A stretch of 64,000 nucleotides of DNA from Paraburkholderia sp. IMGN_8 (GCF_038050405.1 NZ_CP150901.1:2294001-2358000), one strand, 5' to 3'; positions 41,229-49,174 are shown, numbered from the stretch's first letter. Notes: a model not told the origin generated them from the sequence alone. Made by a program: numbers and translations.

Positions 41229-42128
41229 ATGAATCTCAGGGCGCTACAGTGCTTCGTGATTCTTGCGGAGGAACTCAATTTCAGTCGCGCAGCCGAGCGC
41301 TTGCATATCGCGCAACCGGCCCTGAGTCAGCAGATTCGCTTGCTGGAAGAGCGGCTTGGCACACAACTCGTGGACCGGACACGACGGCCGCTTCACCTGA
41401 CGGAGGCCGGACACTATCTCTGCACGGAGGCGCGTCAAATACTCGCGTCCTGGGAGCAGGCGACGCTCGGCACTCAGGAAATCAGCATCGGCAGGCGCGG
41501 ATGGCTGAGCATCGGTTTCACGCGATCCGCGATGTACAGCATCCTGCCGCCCGCGCTCAAAGCGTTCCACCAGGCTTACCCGCAGGTCGAACTCAAGCTC
41601 TTCGAAATGCTGACCGAAGAACAGACTGATGCGCTGCGCGACATGCGCATTCACATCGGTATCGGGCGACAGCCGCTGCCGATTGCGGGCTGCACTTCTT
41701 ATCCGCTTCTGCGTGAGCGCGTGATGGTCGCGCTTTCGCCGGATCATCCCCTTGCCGGACAAAAAAAAGTGCGTATCGCCGATCTCGCGGATACGCCGCT
41801 GATCCTCTATCCGAAACATCAGAACGCGCAATTCAAGCATTCAGTGCAATCGCTCTACCGCGATGCCGGCATCACGCCGTTCGTCGCGCATCAGGCCTAT
41901 GAAATCCAGACCGCTATTGCACTGGTTGCGGCAGGATTGGGCGTGACCTTCGTGGGCGAGTCGGTTGCAAGGCATGGACGTGCGGACGTGGTGTTCCGCC
42001 ACCTCGAGGGCCCCGGCTCGTCGCAACGCACAACGCTAGCCGCCACCTTTCGCACCGACGACACCTCTTCCCATCTGCGCGCCTTCCTGACCTGCCTCCC
42101 CAAGCCGCTTGCCGACGCCACACTATAA
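41229..42128 (+). CDS. LysR-type regulator, CatR/BenM-like
   Basis: A 299-residue LysR protein of the aromatic-catabolism branch: LQCFVILAEELNFSRAAERL, AQPALSQQIRLLEERLG, LVDRTRRPLHLTEAGH at 1-60, then the effector domain (IGFTRSAMYSILPPALKAF, VAAGLGVTFVGESVARHG). CatR and BenM respond to muconate-like ring-cleavage products. It sits on the same strand between the tautomerase gene and the MFS-ligJ-ligK group and probably activates that group. AGGAAAG precedes the ATG. Confidence 0.87.
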   Translation: MNLRALQCFVILAEELNFSRAAERLHIAQPALSQQIRLLEERLGTQLVDRTRRPLHLTEAGHYLCTEARQILASWEQATLGTQEISIGRRGWLSIGFTRSAMYSILPPALKAFHQAYPQVELKLFEMLTEEQTDALRDMRIHIGIGRQPLPIAGCTSYPLLRERVMVALSPDHPLAGQKKVRIADLADTPLILYPKHQNAQFKHSVQSLYRDAGITPFVAHQAYEIQTAIALVAAGLGVTFVGESVARHGRADVVFRHLEGPGSSQRTTLAATFRTDDTSSHLRAFLTCLPKPLADATL

Positions 42129-42343
42129 GAAAAAATCTATACAAGAATAAGCAAGCTGTCTTGGACTCACCGTCCACGCGTTCTTATTATTGACGTCACG
42201 CTTGAGCCGGACGCCATAGCCACTCGCGAACGGCCTGAAAGCGCGGCCTGCATGGCCGTGAGGAACTGCCGGCAACGATCCGGCGGTCAGACGATAAGCA
42301 CGCGGCAACGGCCACAGCCGTCGCCTGCAAGGCAGGAGACAGC

Positions 42344-43666
42344 ATGACCCATTTCGACGAAGCGACGACCATGCGAAAAGTGTACGGGCGGCTCATGCCC
42401 CTGCTTTTCGCCATGATGTTTTTCAACTATCTGGACCGGATCAACATCGGCTTCGCAGCGCTCGACATGAACCGGCAACTGGGCTTTAGTCCGGCGGTGT
42501 TCGGTTTTGCCGGCAGCATCTTTTTCGTCGGCTACATGCTGCTGGAGGTGCCGAGCAACCTGCTGCTGCATCGCGTCGGCGCGCGTCGCTGGATCGCCCG
42601 CATCCTGCTCACCTGGGGCGCGGTGGCGGCGGCGACCGCCTTCGTCTTCAACGATTCGAGCTTCTACGTTTTGCGCTTCCTGCTGGGCGTGATGGAAGCC
42701 GGCTTTCTGCCGGGGGTGGCGGTCTATCTGACCAAGTGGTTTCCCGTGCGGTATCGGGCCCGGGCTGTGGGCGGCTACATCATCGCCGGCTCGTTTTCGG
42801 CCGTACTGGGCGGTCCGATCTCGACGGCCTTGATGACCTACGCGAACGGCATCCTCGGTTTGCAGGGGTGGCAGTGGATGTTCATCCTCGAAGGCGTACC
42901 GGCGATGCTGTTGGGCCTGCTCACGCTGCGCATCATGACCGAGCGCCCCGCCGATGCAAGCTGGCTCGCCGACGACGAGAAACGCTGGCTCGAGTCAACC
43001 CTCGATTCCGAGCGCAAAGCGCTTGGCGGACAGGCTCATTTCTCGCTGCTGCGGGTGGCGAACGACATCCGCGTATGGAGCCTCGCGTGTCTGTTCGGCT
43101 GTGCGCTGGTCGGCATTTATGGCCTGTTCCTGTGGCTGCCGCAGATCGTCAAAAGCCTCGGCCACCTGAGCAACCTCGAAGTCGGCTTTCTATCGGCCGC
43201 GCCGCCGCTGCTGGGCGTGCTGGGAACGTTCGTGATCAGCCGCAGTTCCGATCGCAGCGGTGACCGCAAGAAACATCTTGCGTTCGTGTACGGCATGAGC
43301 GCACTGGCAATAGCGGGTAGCGCCTACGCGCCAAACCCGGTGATCGCCTACGTGCTGCTGTGCCTGACCGGGCTTTTCATCTACGCCGGCAACCCGTTGT
43401 TCTGGAGCCTCGCGTCGTCGTTCAGAACCGGTGCAGCGGGCGCGGCGACGATCGCGCTCATCAATACCGTCGCGCAGTTCGGCGGCCTGATCGGACCATG
43501 GAGTATCGGGCTCGTGCGCAATGCGACGGGCAACTTCAAGCTGGCGCTGCTGACGATCGCGGCTTTTCTGGTGGTCGCGACGATCATCGCGCTGGTCATG
43601 CGCGTCACGCCGGCCGAGGACGAGGCAGCCTCGCTCGCGGCCGCCGACCCCGCGCCGCGGACCTGA
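42344..43666 (+). CDS. MFS transporter, anion:cation symporter (ACS) type
   Basis: The 440-residue protein has 12 membrane helices and ACS-family motifs: FAMMFFNYLDRINIGFAAL in helix 1, VGYMLLEVPSNLLL in helix 2, LRFLLGVMEAGFLPGV in helix 4 and YGLFLWLPQIVKSLG in helix 7. ACS members import organic acids such as phthalate, tartrate or glucarate with protons. Directly followed by ligJ and ligK (51-base gap), it most likely imports the aromatic or dicarboxylic acid that feeds them. AGGAG lies before ATG 42344. Regulation by the upstream LysR is likely. Confidence 0.87.
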   Translation: MTHFDEATTMRKVYGRLMPLLFAMMFFNYLDRINIGFAALDMNRQLGFSPAVFGFAGSIFFVGYMLLEVPSNLLLHRVGARRWIARILLTWGAVAAATAFVFNDSSFYVLRFLLGVMEAGFLPGVAVYLTKWFPVRYRARAVGGYIIAGSFSAVLGGPISTALMTYANGILGLQGWQWMFILEGVPAMLLGLLTLRIMTERPADASWLADDEKRWLESTLDSERKALGGQAHFSLLRVANDIRVWSLACLFGCALVGIYGLFLWLPQIVKSLGHLSNLEVGFLSAAPPLLGVLGTFVISRSSDRSGDRKKHLAFVYGMSALAIAGSAYAPNPVIAYVLLCLTGLFIYAGNPLFWSLASSFRTGAAGAATIALINTVAQFGGLIGPWSIGLVRNATGNFKLALLTIAAFLVVATIIALVMRVTPAEDEAASLAAADPAPRT

Positions 43667-43717
43667 CTTCAATCGCAACACTGACAGACAACGCCGACAG
43701 ACAACGGATATCCAAGC

Positions 43718-44758
43718 ATGATCATCGATTGCCACGGTCACTACACGACCTCACCGCCGCAGCACGAGGTCTGGCGCGCGAAGCAGGTTGCCGCCCTGCA
43801 AGACGGCGTGCCGCCGCCACCGCGGCCGGTCATCAGCGACAACGAGATTCGCGAGAGCATCGAAACCGGCCAGCTTCGAATCCAGCGCGAACGCGGCACC
43901 GACCTGACGATTTTCTCGCCGCGCGCGGCCGGCATGGGCCATCACCTCGCCACCGCCGATGCCAACGCATCCTGGTCGAGCGCATGCAATGACCTCGTGC
44001 ATCGCGTGTGCACCCTCTTCCCGCGCAATTTCGCCGCCGTCTGCCAATTGCCGCAAGCGCCGGGCGTGCCGGCCGCCAACTGCATCGCCGAGTTGCGGCG
44101 CTGCGTGGAGGAACTGGGTTTCATCGGCTGCAATCTGAACCCCGATCCGTCCGGCGGCCATTGGGCGGGACCGCCGCTCACCGACCGCTCGTGGTATCCG
44201 CTCTACGAAGCGATGGTGGAGCTCGACGTGCCAGCGATGATTCACGTCTCATCGTCGTGCAATCCGAATTTCCACGCGACGGGCGCGCACTACATCAACG
44301 GCGACACGTCAGCGTTCATGCAACTGTTGGCGGCAGATCTGTTCGCCGACTTCCCGACGCTGCGCTTCATCATCCCGCACGGCGGCGGCGCGGTGCCGTA
44401 TCACTGGGGACGCTATCGCGGGCTTGCTCAGGACATGAAGCGGCCGCTGCTCAACGAGTACCTGTTGAAGAACGTGTTCTTCGACACCTGCGTCTATCAC
44501 CAGCCGGGCGCCGAGCTGCTCGCCAAGGTCATACCGGTCGGGAACATCCTGTTTGCGTCCGAGACGATCGGCGCGGTCCAGGGCATCGATCCCGAGACCG
44601 GGCACTACTACGACGACACGCGGCGCTATATCGACGCCATCGCCTGGCTCAGCCCCGCGGACCGGCAACGTATCTACGAGGACAACGCCCGCGCGGTGTA
44701 CGGGCGTTTGTCGCGTCAACTCGAACTGCAATTTTCAGTGGAAGGTGCAGCAATATGA
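43718..44758 (+). CDS. ligJ: 4-oxalomesaconate hydratase (LigJ type)
   Basis: The 346-residue protein belongs to the amidohydrolase superfamily branch of LigJ: metal-binding IIDCHGHYT at the N-terminus, FSPRAAGMGHH, LGFIGCNLNPDPSGGHW, MIHVSSS, RFIIPHGGGAVPYHWGRYRG and a final metal-site FASETIG. LigJ adds water to 4-oxalomesaconate to give 4-carboxy-4-hydroxy-2-oxoadipate in the protocatechuate 4,5-cleavage and gallate pathways. The downstream aldolase begins inside its stop codon (ATGA), which supports the assignment. The ribosome site is weak. Confidence 0.87.
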   Translation: MIIDCHGHYTTSPPQHEVWRAKQVAALQDGVPPPPRPVISDNEIRESIETGQLRIQRERGTDLTIFSPRAAGMGHHLATADANASWSSACNDLVHRVCTLFPRNFAAVCQLPQAPGVPAANCIAELRRCVEELGFIGCNLNPDPSGGHWAGPPLTDRSWYPLYEAMVELDVPAMIHVSSSCNPNFHATGAHYINGDTSAFMQLLAADLFADFPTLRFIIPHGGGAVPYHWGRYRGLAQDMKRPLLNEYLLKNVFFDTCVYHQPGAELLAKVIPVGNILFASETIGAVQGIDPETGHYYDDTRRYIDAIAWLSPADRQRIYEDNARAVYGRLSRQLELQFSVEGAAI

Positions 44759-45423
44759 ATCCGATCGGATGGCGTGAATACGAGTCCGCGCCGCAAACGA
44801 GCGCCGCAACGCTCGACGCCCTGCGTGAGCTGGCGGTCTCGCTTCTAAGCGACAACATGGCCCGCTCGAGCGGCATGGTCGGCCTGCATCCCTTTCATCA
44901 ACCGAAGCCGATGGCCGGAACCGCGGTCACGGTGCGCACGCGGGCCGGCGACAATCTGGCGATTCATCGCGCTTTCGACTTTTGCCGGCCGGGAGATGTG
45001 CTGGTGATCGACGGCGCCGGGGAACTCACGCAGGCGCTGATGGGCGACATCATGGCCAGCTTCGCGGAGAGCCTGGGCGTGCAGGGTCTGGTGATCGACG
45101 GCGCTATCCGCGACGTGGGCGCGATACGGAAACGCGATTTTCCGGTGTACGCGCGTGCTGTCACGCATCGTGGCCCCTACAAGAACGGCCCGGGGGAGAT
45201 CAACGTGCCGGTGACCGTCGGCGGGATGGTGGTGCATCCTGGCGACGTTATCGTCGGCGATGAAGACGGCTTGCTCGCGATTCCGATCGGCGACGTGGAA
45301 ACGGTGATCGAAGGCGCGCGGCGGCAAGCTGCAAAGGAAGCCACGGCGCTGAGTTCGATCGGCGACGGTTGCTTCGATCGTTCATGGGTGATTCCGCACC
45401 GCGACCGGATGATGAATGGCTGA
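44755..45423 (+). CDS. ligK: 4-carboxy-4-hydroxy-2-oxoadipate aldolase (LigK/GalC type, RraA-like fold)
   Basis: The 222-residue protein has the class II pyruvate aldolase form of the RraA-like fold: AGTAVTVRTRAGDNLAIHRAF, ALMGDIMASFAESLGVQGLV with the metal-region Asp, VIDGAIRDVGAIRKR carrying the substrate Arg and metal Asp, and VHPGDVIVGDEDGLLAIP. It cleaves 4-carboxy-4-hydroxy-2-oxoadipate to pyruvate and oxaloacetate. It starts at ATG 44755 overlapping the ligJ stop; the longer frame upstream is an overlap artefact. A second member of the fold is at 12633-13352. Confidence 0.87.
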   Translation: MNPIGWREYESAPQTSAATLDALRELAVSLLSDNMARSSGMVGLHPFHQPKPMAGTAVTVRTRAGDNLAIHRAFDFCRPGDVLVIDGAGELTQALMGDIMASFAESLGVQGLVIDGAIRDVGAIRKRDFPVYARAVTHRGPYKNGPGEINVPVTVGGMVVHPGDVIVGDEDGLLAIPIGDVETVIEGARRQAAKEATALSSIGDGCFDRSWVIPHRDRMMNG

Positions 45424-45496
45424 CGTGCAGGCGAGCGCCTGTTATTCTGCGTCGCGTCGGCGTCATCCACTCAACCCTGAACAGAATCGGTCCGTC

Positions 45497-45889
45497 ATGC
45501 CGGAACATCTAGATGCTTCAGCCCTCATCGAACTCGCGAAGCGTGCTGAAAGTGTCGCCAGTGCGCCATGCAGCTGTACGCGAACTTCGTTGGACGGCTG
45601 GCAATCCCAACCGCTTTCTCTAGACGAAACACAGTTTCAGGAGATCGGCACGCTCGTATCGGATGATGAAGCCGAACCCACGTTCAGCGAGTTCCTGCCG
45701 GGAAAAACGAGTTATTGGTCTTCCGATGCGCCCATCGCGCCGCGTTACTTTCCCTACAACCGTTGTGGCGTGTGGGAATGTTCACACTGCAGCCGTCTCT
45801 ATTTGCGTTATACCGAAGGCGGCGGATACTTCGTCGATCGCAGGATCCGCGCCGTGCAATCAGCCTTGATTCAAGACGTTCCTCTATGA
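45497..45889 (+). CDS. Conserved-looking hypothetical protein with Cys motif
   Basis: The 130-residue protein is not recognised. It has Cys25 and Cys27 (APCSCTRTSLDGW) and a second cluster Cys90, Cys95 and Cys98 (CGVWECSHCSRLYLRYTEGGGY), which looks like half or all of a small zinc ribbon. The last part is Arg/Tyr-rich. Start ATG 45497; no strong ribosome site. It follows ligK by 73 bases but its function is not obviously related. Confidence 0.55.
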   Translation: MPEHLDASALIELAKRAESVASAPCSCTRTSLDGWQSQPLSLDETQFQEIGTLVSDDEAEPTFSEFLPGKTSYWSSDAPIAPRYFPYNRCGVWECSHCSRLYLRYTEGGGYFVDRRIRAVQSALIQDVPL

Positions 45890-46188
45890 CTGGTCGAGCG
45901 ATCGATCGTGGGCAAATGTGTCTGTGAAAACCGATCTATAAAAATCAATGACCTGCGCATGTTGCCGGGCGCTGCCAGGTTTGTGAAAACCAAACTCGCT
46001 ATGCTTGCTGCGGCTAAATATGTTTGTGAAAAGTCCGACCCGGATGAATGTGCGCAGATACATTACCGTGGCCCCCAACCCTTGCAAGCAGGAATCGAAA
46101 CACGCATAGCGCCCGTGCGATCACCGCCCGGCTGGGCTCGCCCCATAGCGCGCGCTCGGAACGCCCAGCAGACCGCCGAATAACGGAC
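45890..46188. other. Gene-free stretch beyond the integron cassette
   Basis: About 300 bases between the hypothetical gene and the attC site. The motif tgtgaaaa recurs at about 45923, 45981 and 46025. A 67-codon minus-strand frame (45884-46087) has no family match and is not supported. This could be decayed cassette DNA, since it lies where further cassettes would be expected. Confidence 0.35.
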
Positions 46189-46250
46189 GCTCAACGTTTG
46201 ACATGAGAGGCGGCCTAGCCTCGCGAGTCCGCTCGATGGAAGGGTTAGGC
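46189..46250 (-). other. attC recombination site of the VOC cassette
   Basis: On the minus strand the site opens GCCTAAC (46250-46244, fits RYYYAAC) and closes GTTGAGC (46195-46189, fits GTTRRRY), 62 bp in all. In between are ccttccatcgagcgg and ccgcctctcatgtcaaac, the imperfectly paired inner arms seen in many chromosomal-integron attC sites. The VOC stop codon TAA lies inside GCCTAAC, as is common in compact cassettes. Confidence 0.8.
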
Positions 46251-46619
46251 CTCAGGTTGGTGGCAAACCACTTCGATGTTGTGCCCGTCCGGACCAATGA
46301 CAAAAGCTGCATAGTAGTTCGCGTGGTAGTGCGGGCGCGGACCAGGCGCACCATTGTCTTTGCCACCCGCCTCCAGAGCCGCGCGATAGAAAGCTTCGAC
46401 TTGCTGGCGATTCTCGGCCGTGAACGCCAAGTGAAGATGCGCCGGCTTCTCCTCGGTTTGGTACAGGCACAATGAAGCCTTACCCTGTGGGCTTAGCTCG
46501 ACACCGTACGTCGGCGGCCCCTCCGAGACAACAGCTACGCCGAGCGGTTCGAGTGCCTTGAGGAAGAACGCTTTGCTCGCTGCATAGTCGCTGACTCCGA
46601 ATTTGACGTGGTCGAACAT
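46245..46619 (-). CDS. VOC (glyoxalase/bleomycin-resistance) family protein in a gene cassette
   Basis: The 124-residue protein is a single VOC module pair: FDHVKFGVSDYAASKAFFLKALEPLGV (first metal-ligand His near residue 4), then KPAHLHLAFTAENRQQVEAFY and ANYYAAFVIGPDGHNIEVVCH with a Glu metal ligand near 117. VOC proteins include glyoxalases, ring-cleaving enzymes and antibiotic-binding proteins, so the function is open. AGGAGA five bases before ATG 46619 is a good ribosome site. The gene has its own cassette boundaries: GTTAGGC 33 bases upstream and an attC that includes its stop codon. VOC genes are frequent integron cargo. Confidence 0.85.
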   Translation of the reverse strand: MFDHVKFGVSDYAASKAFFLKALEPLGVAVVSEGPPTYGVELSPQGKASLCLYQTEEKPAHLHLAFTAENRQQVEAFYRAALEAGGKDNGAPGPRPHYHANYYAAFVIGPDGHNIEVVCHQPEA

Positions 46620-46651
46620 GAGTTCTCCTGAAGTGTGTGGGCCTGCGCGAG

Positions 46652-46658
46652 GCCTAAC
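46652..46658 (-). other. attI-like recombination core
   Basis: GTTAGGC on the minus strand matches GTTRRRY and is the same heptamer that ends attI1. It lies between the IntI fragment and the VOC gene, where attI belongs; alternatively it is the right end of a lost upstream attC. Confidence 0.6.
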
Positions 46659-46678
46659 GTGATTTAGAGATCACCGCG

Positions 46679-46846
46679 ATGTTGCCACACGTAGCCACAA
46701 GTAGCCACCGGTGGCAGTCGGGGTATGACATCCGCACGGTGCAGGAGTTGCCCGGTCACGCAGACGTAACCGCCACGATGATCTACACGCACGTGCTGAA
46801 GGTTGGCGGTGGAGGCGTGCCGAGCCCACTGGACTCGTTGCCTTGA
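46679..46846 (+). pseudogene. C-terminal fragment of an IntI-type integron integrase
   Basis: The 55-codon frame from ATG 46679 ends with about 42 residues of an IntI-type tyrosine recombinase: [34 protein letters not shown] and PSPLDSLP. It keeps the box II His (in PGH) and the nucleophile Tyr (in MIYTH), but the catalytic Arg, the HxxR box and the IntI-specific insert are missing with the first 80 percent of the gene. The residues before SGYD do not match the family, so the break is near 46715. It cannot be active. Confidence 0.82.
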
Positions 46847-46899
46847 AGGCGGGCAACCGCAAAGCAGACCGTGGCGAATGACCGAAAGTGGCCGAACCC

Positions 46900-46994
46900 G
46901 GAAATTCGATGTCGATCCGGCTCGGTCGAGCCTGGGCCGACATCGAATTTCCGTAGCCAACCCGTTGCAGTCCTTCAGCATTGCCGGCTGAAGG
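46900..46994. repeat. Two adjacent long hairpins behind the integrase fragment
   Basis: A perfect 15-bp inverted repeat (46900-46914 ggaaattcgatgtcg and 46938-46952) encloses a further 6-bp one (ggctcg-gt-cgagcc, 46919-46932). Twenty bases on, ccttcagc (46972-46979) pairs with gctgaagg (46987-46994). No T-run follows on either strand. It may be a second recombination or insertion relic. Confidence 0.7.
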
Positions 46995-47020
46995 TCACAT
47001 ATCTGCCGGAAAGCAGGCTT

Positions 47021-47998
47021 TCACATGTCGTCTGCCCTGGCGCCACGTAGCTCGCGCACCCCGCGCCCAAGGCGCCGGCGCAACAGTGTGCGCAACGTCG
47101 CGCCATCGACATAACCGACCGCCGTGGCAATCGCCTCAATGTCGAGGCGGCTCGTGCGAAGGAGATGAACGGCTCGCTCGACGCGAAGGTCCTGGAAGTA
47201 AGACAGCGGAGATTTTCCAAGCACAGCCTCGATGCGGCGCTGCAGTGTTCGCGTACTGGTTGCCAGGGCGCTCGCTGCTGCATCAAGCGAAAAGCCCTCA
47301 GCGAGCCGGCCTCTTGCCCAGCGCTCGAAGCGCTCGACGAGCGGATCTGCGCGCGCGAGATGATCCGGGATCATGTAGGGCGCTTGCGAAGGTCGTGCGT
47401 CCACCAGCAGATAGCGGGCTACAACCGATGCCAGATCGGGACTCGCCTGATTCAGCAGCCAAAGAGCGAGATCGAGGTGCCCCATCGCGGCGCCCGCAGT
47501 GGTGAAGTCGCCCGACGGCACCACCATGCGAGCGCTGTCCAGGCGAACCTCCGGGTAACGCTGGCGAAACAGAGGCGCGAGCCACCACGTTGTGGTGGCT
47601 TCCTGGCCATTCAGCAAGCCAGATTCCGCCAGCACGAAAGTGCCAATGCAAGCGGTCGCGATCTTCACGCCTTCCGCGTGACTTTGACGGAGCAATGCCA
47701 TTGCATCGACCACGTCGCGCCGCGCGAGCGCCGACACCAGTTGCTCCGGCATTTTTGTGGCGAGTGCCGGCACGACCAGCCAGTCCGGCCGGTCCATTGC
47801 GCTCACCGGCTTGACCGGCACGCGCATGCCCAAAGCAGTCCGCACATCGCGCCGCATACCGATCACATCGATTTCAAAGTGCGGGCCGACGCCGGGCTGC
47901 TGGACGGCGGCCAGATCGTTTGCGGTGGTGCAAGCGTCGAGCACCGCGGAAAGCCCCGTGTCGAACACGCCGTCGAGAGCGAGAATCGTCAACTTCAT
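47021..47998 (-). CDS. GlxA family AraC-type regulator (DJ-1/PfpI plus HTH)
   Basis: The 325-residue protein has an N-terminal class I glutamine-amidotransferase-like domain (about 1-185: LTILALDGVFDTGLSAVLDACTTAN, WLVVPALATKMP, KIATACIGTFVLAESGLLNG with the nucleophile-position Cys) and a C-terminal AraC DNA-binding domain (about 225-320: LDAAASALATSTRTLQRRIE, SYFQDLRVERAVHLLRTSRLDIEAIATAVGYVD). This is the GlxA/FtrA/ArgR-like layout. ATG 47998 begins the first strand; the frame upstream runs through the operator. The divergent neighbour is a small muconolactone-isomerase-like gene, and a perfect inverted repeat abuts the start codon. Confidence 0.85.
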   Translation of the reverse strand: MKLTILALDGVFDTGLSAVLDACTTANDLAAVQQPGVGPHFEIDVIGMRRDVRTALGMRVPVKPVSAMDRPDWLVVPALATKMPEQLVSALARRDVVDAMALLRQSHAEGVKIATACIGTFVLAESGLLNGQEATTTWWLAPLFRQRYPEVRLDSARMVVPSGDFTTAGAAMGHLDLALWLLNQASPDLASVVARYLLVDARPSQAPYMIPDHLARADPLVERFERWARGRLAEGFSLDAAASALATSTRTLQRRIEAVLGKSPLSYFQDLRVERAVHLLRTSRLDIEAIATAVGYVDGATLRTLLRRRLGRGVRELRGARADDM

Positions 47999-48031
47999 GT
48001 CGTAAATGACCTCAAAAATGTCATTTACGAC
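47999..48031. promoter_or_regulatory. Perfect 12-bp inverted repeat at the regulator's start codon
   Basis: gtcgtaaatgac (47999-48010) and gtcatttacgac (48020-48031) pair exactly with a 9-base spacer. The left arm touches the GlxA-type gene's ATG, so occupancy would block its own expression; the right arm faces the divergent gene at 48138. Confidence 0.75.
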
Positions 48032-48137
48032 AATAGTACGCATGCGCGTTCCTGTCTACAGTGGTCCTCAATCCGAACGCAACCTGTCCGCGTTGCCCGG
48101 ACGACATCCTGATCAACCTTTGTAACTGGAGCAGACG

Positions 48138-48428
48138 ATGAAAGTGATGGCGATTGGGACACTCAAGCCGCTTACCCCCGAGCAACAGCAGATCTATATG
48201 CCGAAGGAAGTCCCGGCAACGCTGAAGCTGTACCTTGATGGGAAGATGGAGCAATTCTGGTTACGGGACCAGATGAAGGGCGTTATTTTCCTGATGAACG
48301 TAGATTCGGTCGACGAGGCCGACAAGCTTCTGAAGGCGTTGCCGCTCGGCCGGGATAACCTCCTGACGTTCGACTTGATGCAAGTCGGACCGCTTGCACC
48401 GCTCGGCATCCTGATGAACGCCGTTTGA
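48138..48428 (+). CDS. Small muconolactone-isomerase-like (ferredoxin-fold) protein
   Basis: The 96-residue protein looks like a dimeric alpha-beta barrel: KVMAIGTLKPLTPEQQQIYMPKEVPATLKLYLDGKMEQFWL, then GVIFLMNVDSVDEADKLLKALPL. This matches the muconolactone delta-isomerase/YCII-like group, small proteins often beside oxidoreductases or regulators. The conserved muconolactone isomerase residues cannot be confirmed. It is divergent from the GlxA-type regulator and probably controlled by it. The acetyltransferase gene follows by 38 bases. Confidence 0.6.
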   Translation: MKVMAIGTLKPLTPEQQQIYMPKEVPATLKLYLDGKMEQFWLRDQMKGVIFLMNVDSVDEADKLLKALPLGRDNLLTFDLMQVGPLAPLGILMNAV

Positions 48429-48466
48429 TGGCGCAGCACGAAGTAGAGCGGTCAAAAGGAACCGGT

Positions 48467-49174
48467 ATGAACCATTCAACACAATCCAGCCTCGATCACC
48501 CCATCTGGGCAGCCCTGACAACCAGACAGGCGCATCTGCGCCAAGGCGATCTGCTTGCCCGTCGCTACCACCCCGACGTGGCTCCGTTTGCAGCTGTGGC
48601 GTGCGAGACCCCTGCGGCCTACCAGGCGCTCCACCAGCTCCTGCTGCCTCATGAGCAGGTAGCGTTGCTGTCCTTCGATCCTGTCGTTCCAATCGATGCT
48701 CTGCGAGCAGAACGTATGGGTGTGCTCCATCAGATGGTAGCCACTCGCCACGAAGCCAGACGCATGGACGATCCGGAAGTGATCTCCCTGAGTAACGCCG
48801 ATGCGAAAGACATGCGCAATCTGGTCCAGAAGACCAAACCCGGTCCTTTCGGTAAGCGAACCCACGAGATGGGCAACTACATCGGAATTCGCGACCGGGG
48901 GCGTCTCATTGCGATGGCAGGAGAACGAATGCGCCTCGACGGATACGTTGAGATAAGCGCGGTTTGCGTGGATGACGACTGGCGTGGCAGAGGCCTTGCT
49001 GGTCGGCTTGTGAATCTCCTGTGCAGGGAAATCGAGCGTCGTGGGGAGACTCCATTCCTGCACGTATTCAGTGACAATCAATCCGCGATCGGGCTGTATG
49101 AACGTCTTGGATTCGAGTTGCGGCGCACGTTCCTCCTTGCCCTGATCAGACATGCTGATCCAGGATCGGCGTGA
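48467..49174 (+). CDS. GNAT acetyltransferase (FR47-like)
   Basis: The 235-residue protein has a poorly conserved N-terminal half (about 1-105) and a C-terminal GNAT domain: GNYIGIRDRGRLIAMAGERMRLDGYVEISAVCVDDDWRGRGLAGRLVNLL with the acetyl-CoA loop WRGRGLAG (near 170-177) and HVFSDNQSAIGLYERLGFELRRT. This split is typical of FR47-like acetyltransferases. AAAGGA eight bases before ATG 48467 sets the start; TTG 48425 or ATG 48428, overlapping the previous stop, would add about 14 codons. Substrate unknown. Confidence 0.8.
   Translation: MNHSTQSSLDHPIWAALTTRQAHLRQGDLLARRYHPDVAPFAAVACETPAAYQALHQLLLPHEQVALLSFDPVVPIDALRAERMGVLHQMVATRHEARRMDDPEVISLSNADAKDMRNLVQKTKPGPFGKRTHEMGNYIGIRDRGRLIAMAGERMRLDGYVEISAVCVDDDWRGRGLAGRLVNLLCREIERRGETPFLHVFSDNQSAIGLYERLGFELRRTFLLALIRHADPGSA

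Larger units (their letters stand above)
46189..46846. mobile_element. Relic integron: IntI fragment, attI-like core and one VOC gene cassette
   Basis: Read from right to left: an IntI C-terminal fragment (46679-46846, plus), a GTTAGGC core (46652-46658, minus), the VOC gene (46245-46619, minus) and a 62-bp attC (46189-46250) ending GTTGAGC. Integrase diverging from cassette, a core site between them and an attC after the gene is the standard integron arrangement. The cassette from cut site to cut site is about 463 bp (46195-46657). Most of intI, and any cassette promoter inside it, is gone. Confidence 0.75.

Noticed and set aside
45884..46087. A 67-codon minus-strand frame beyond the attC, as a second cassette gene
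   Set aside because: No attC follows it and no ribosome site or family match supports it.
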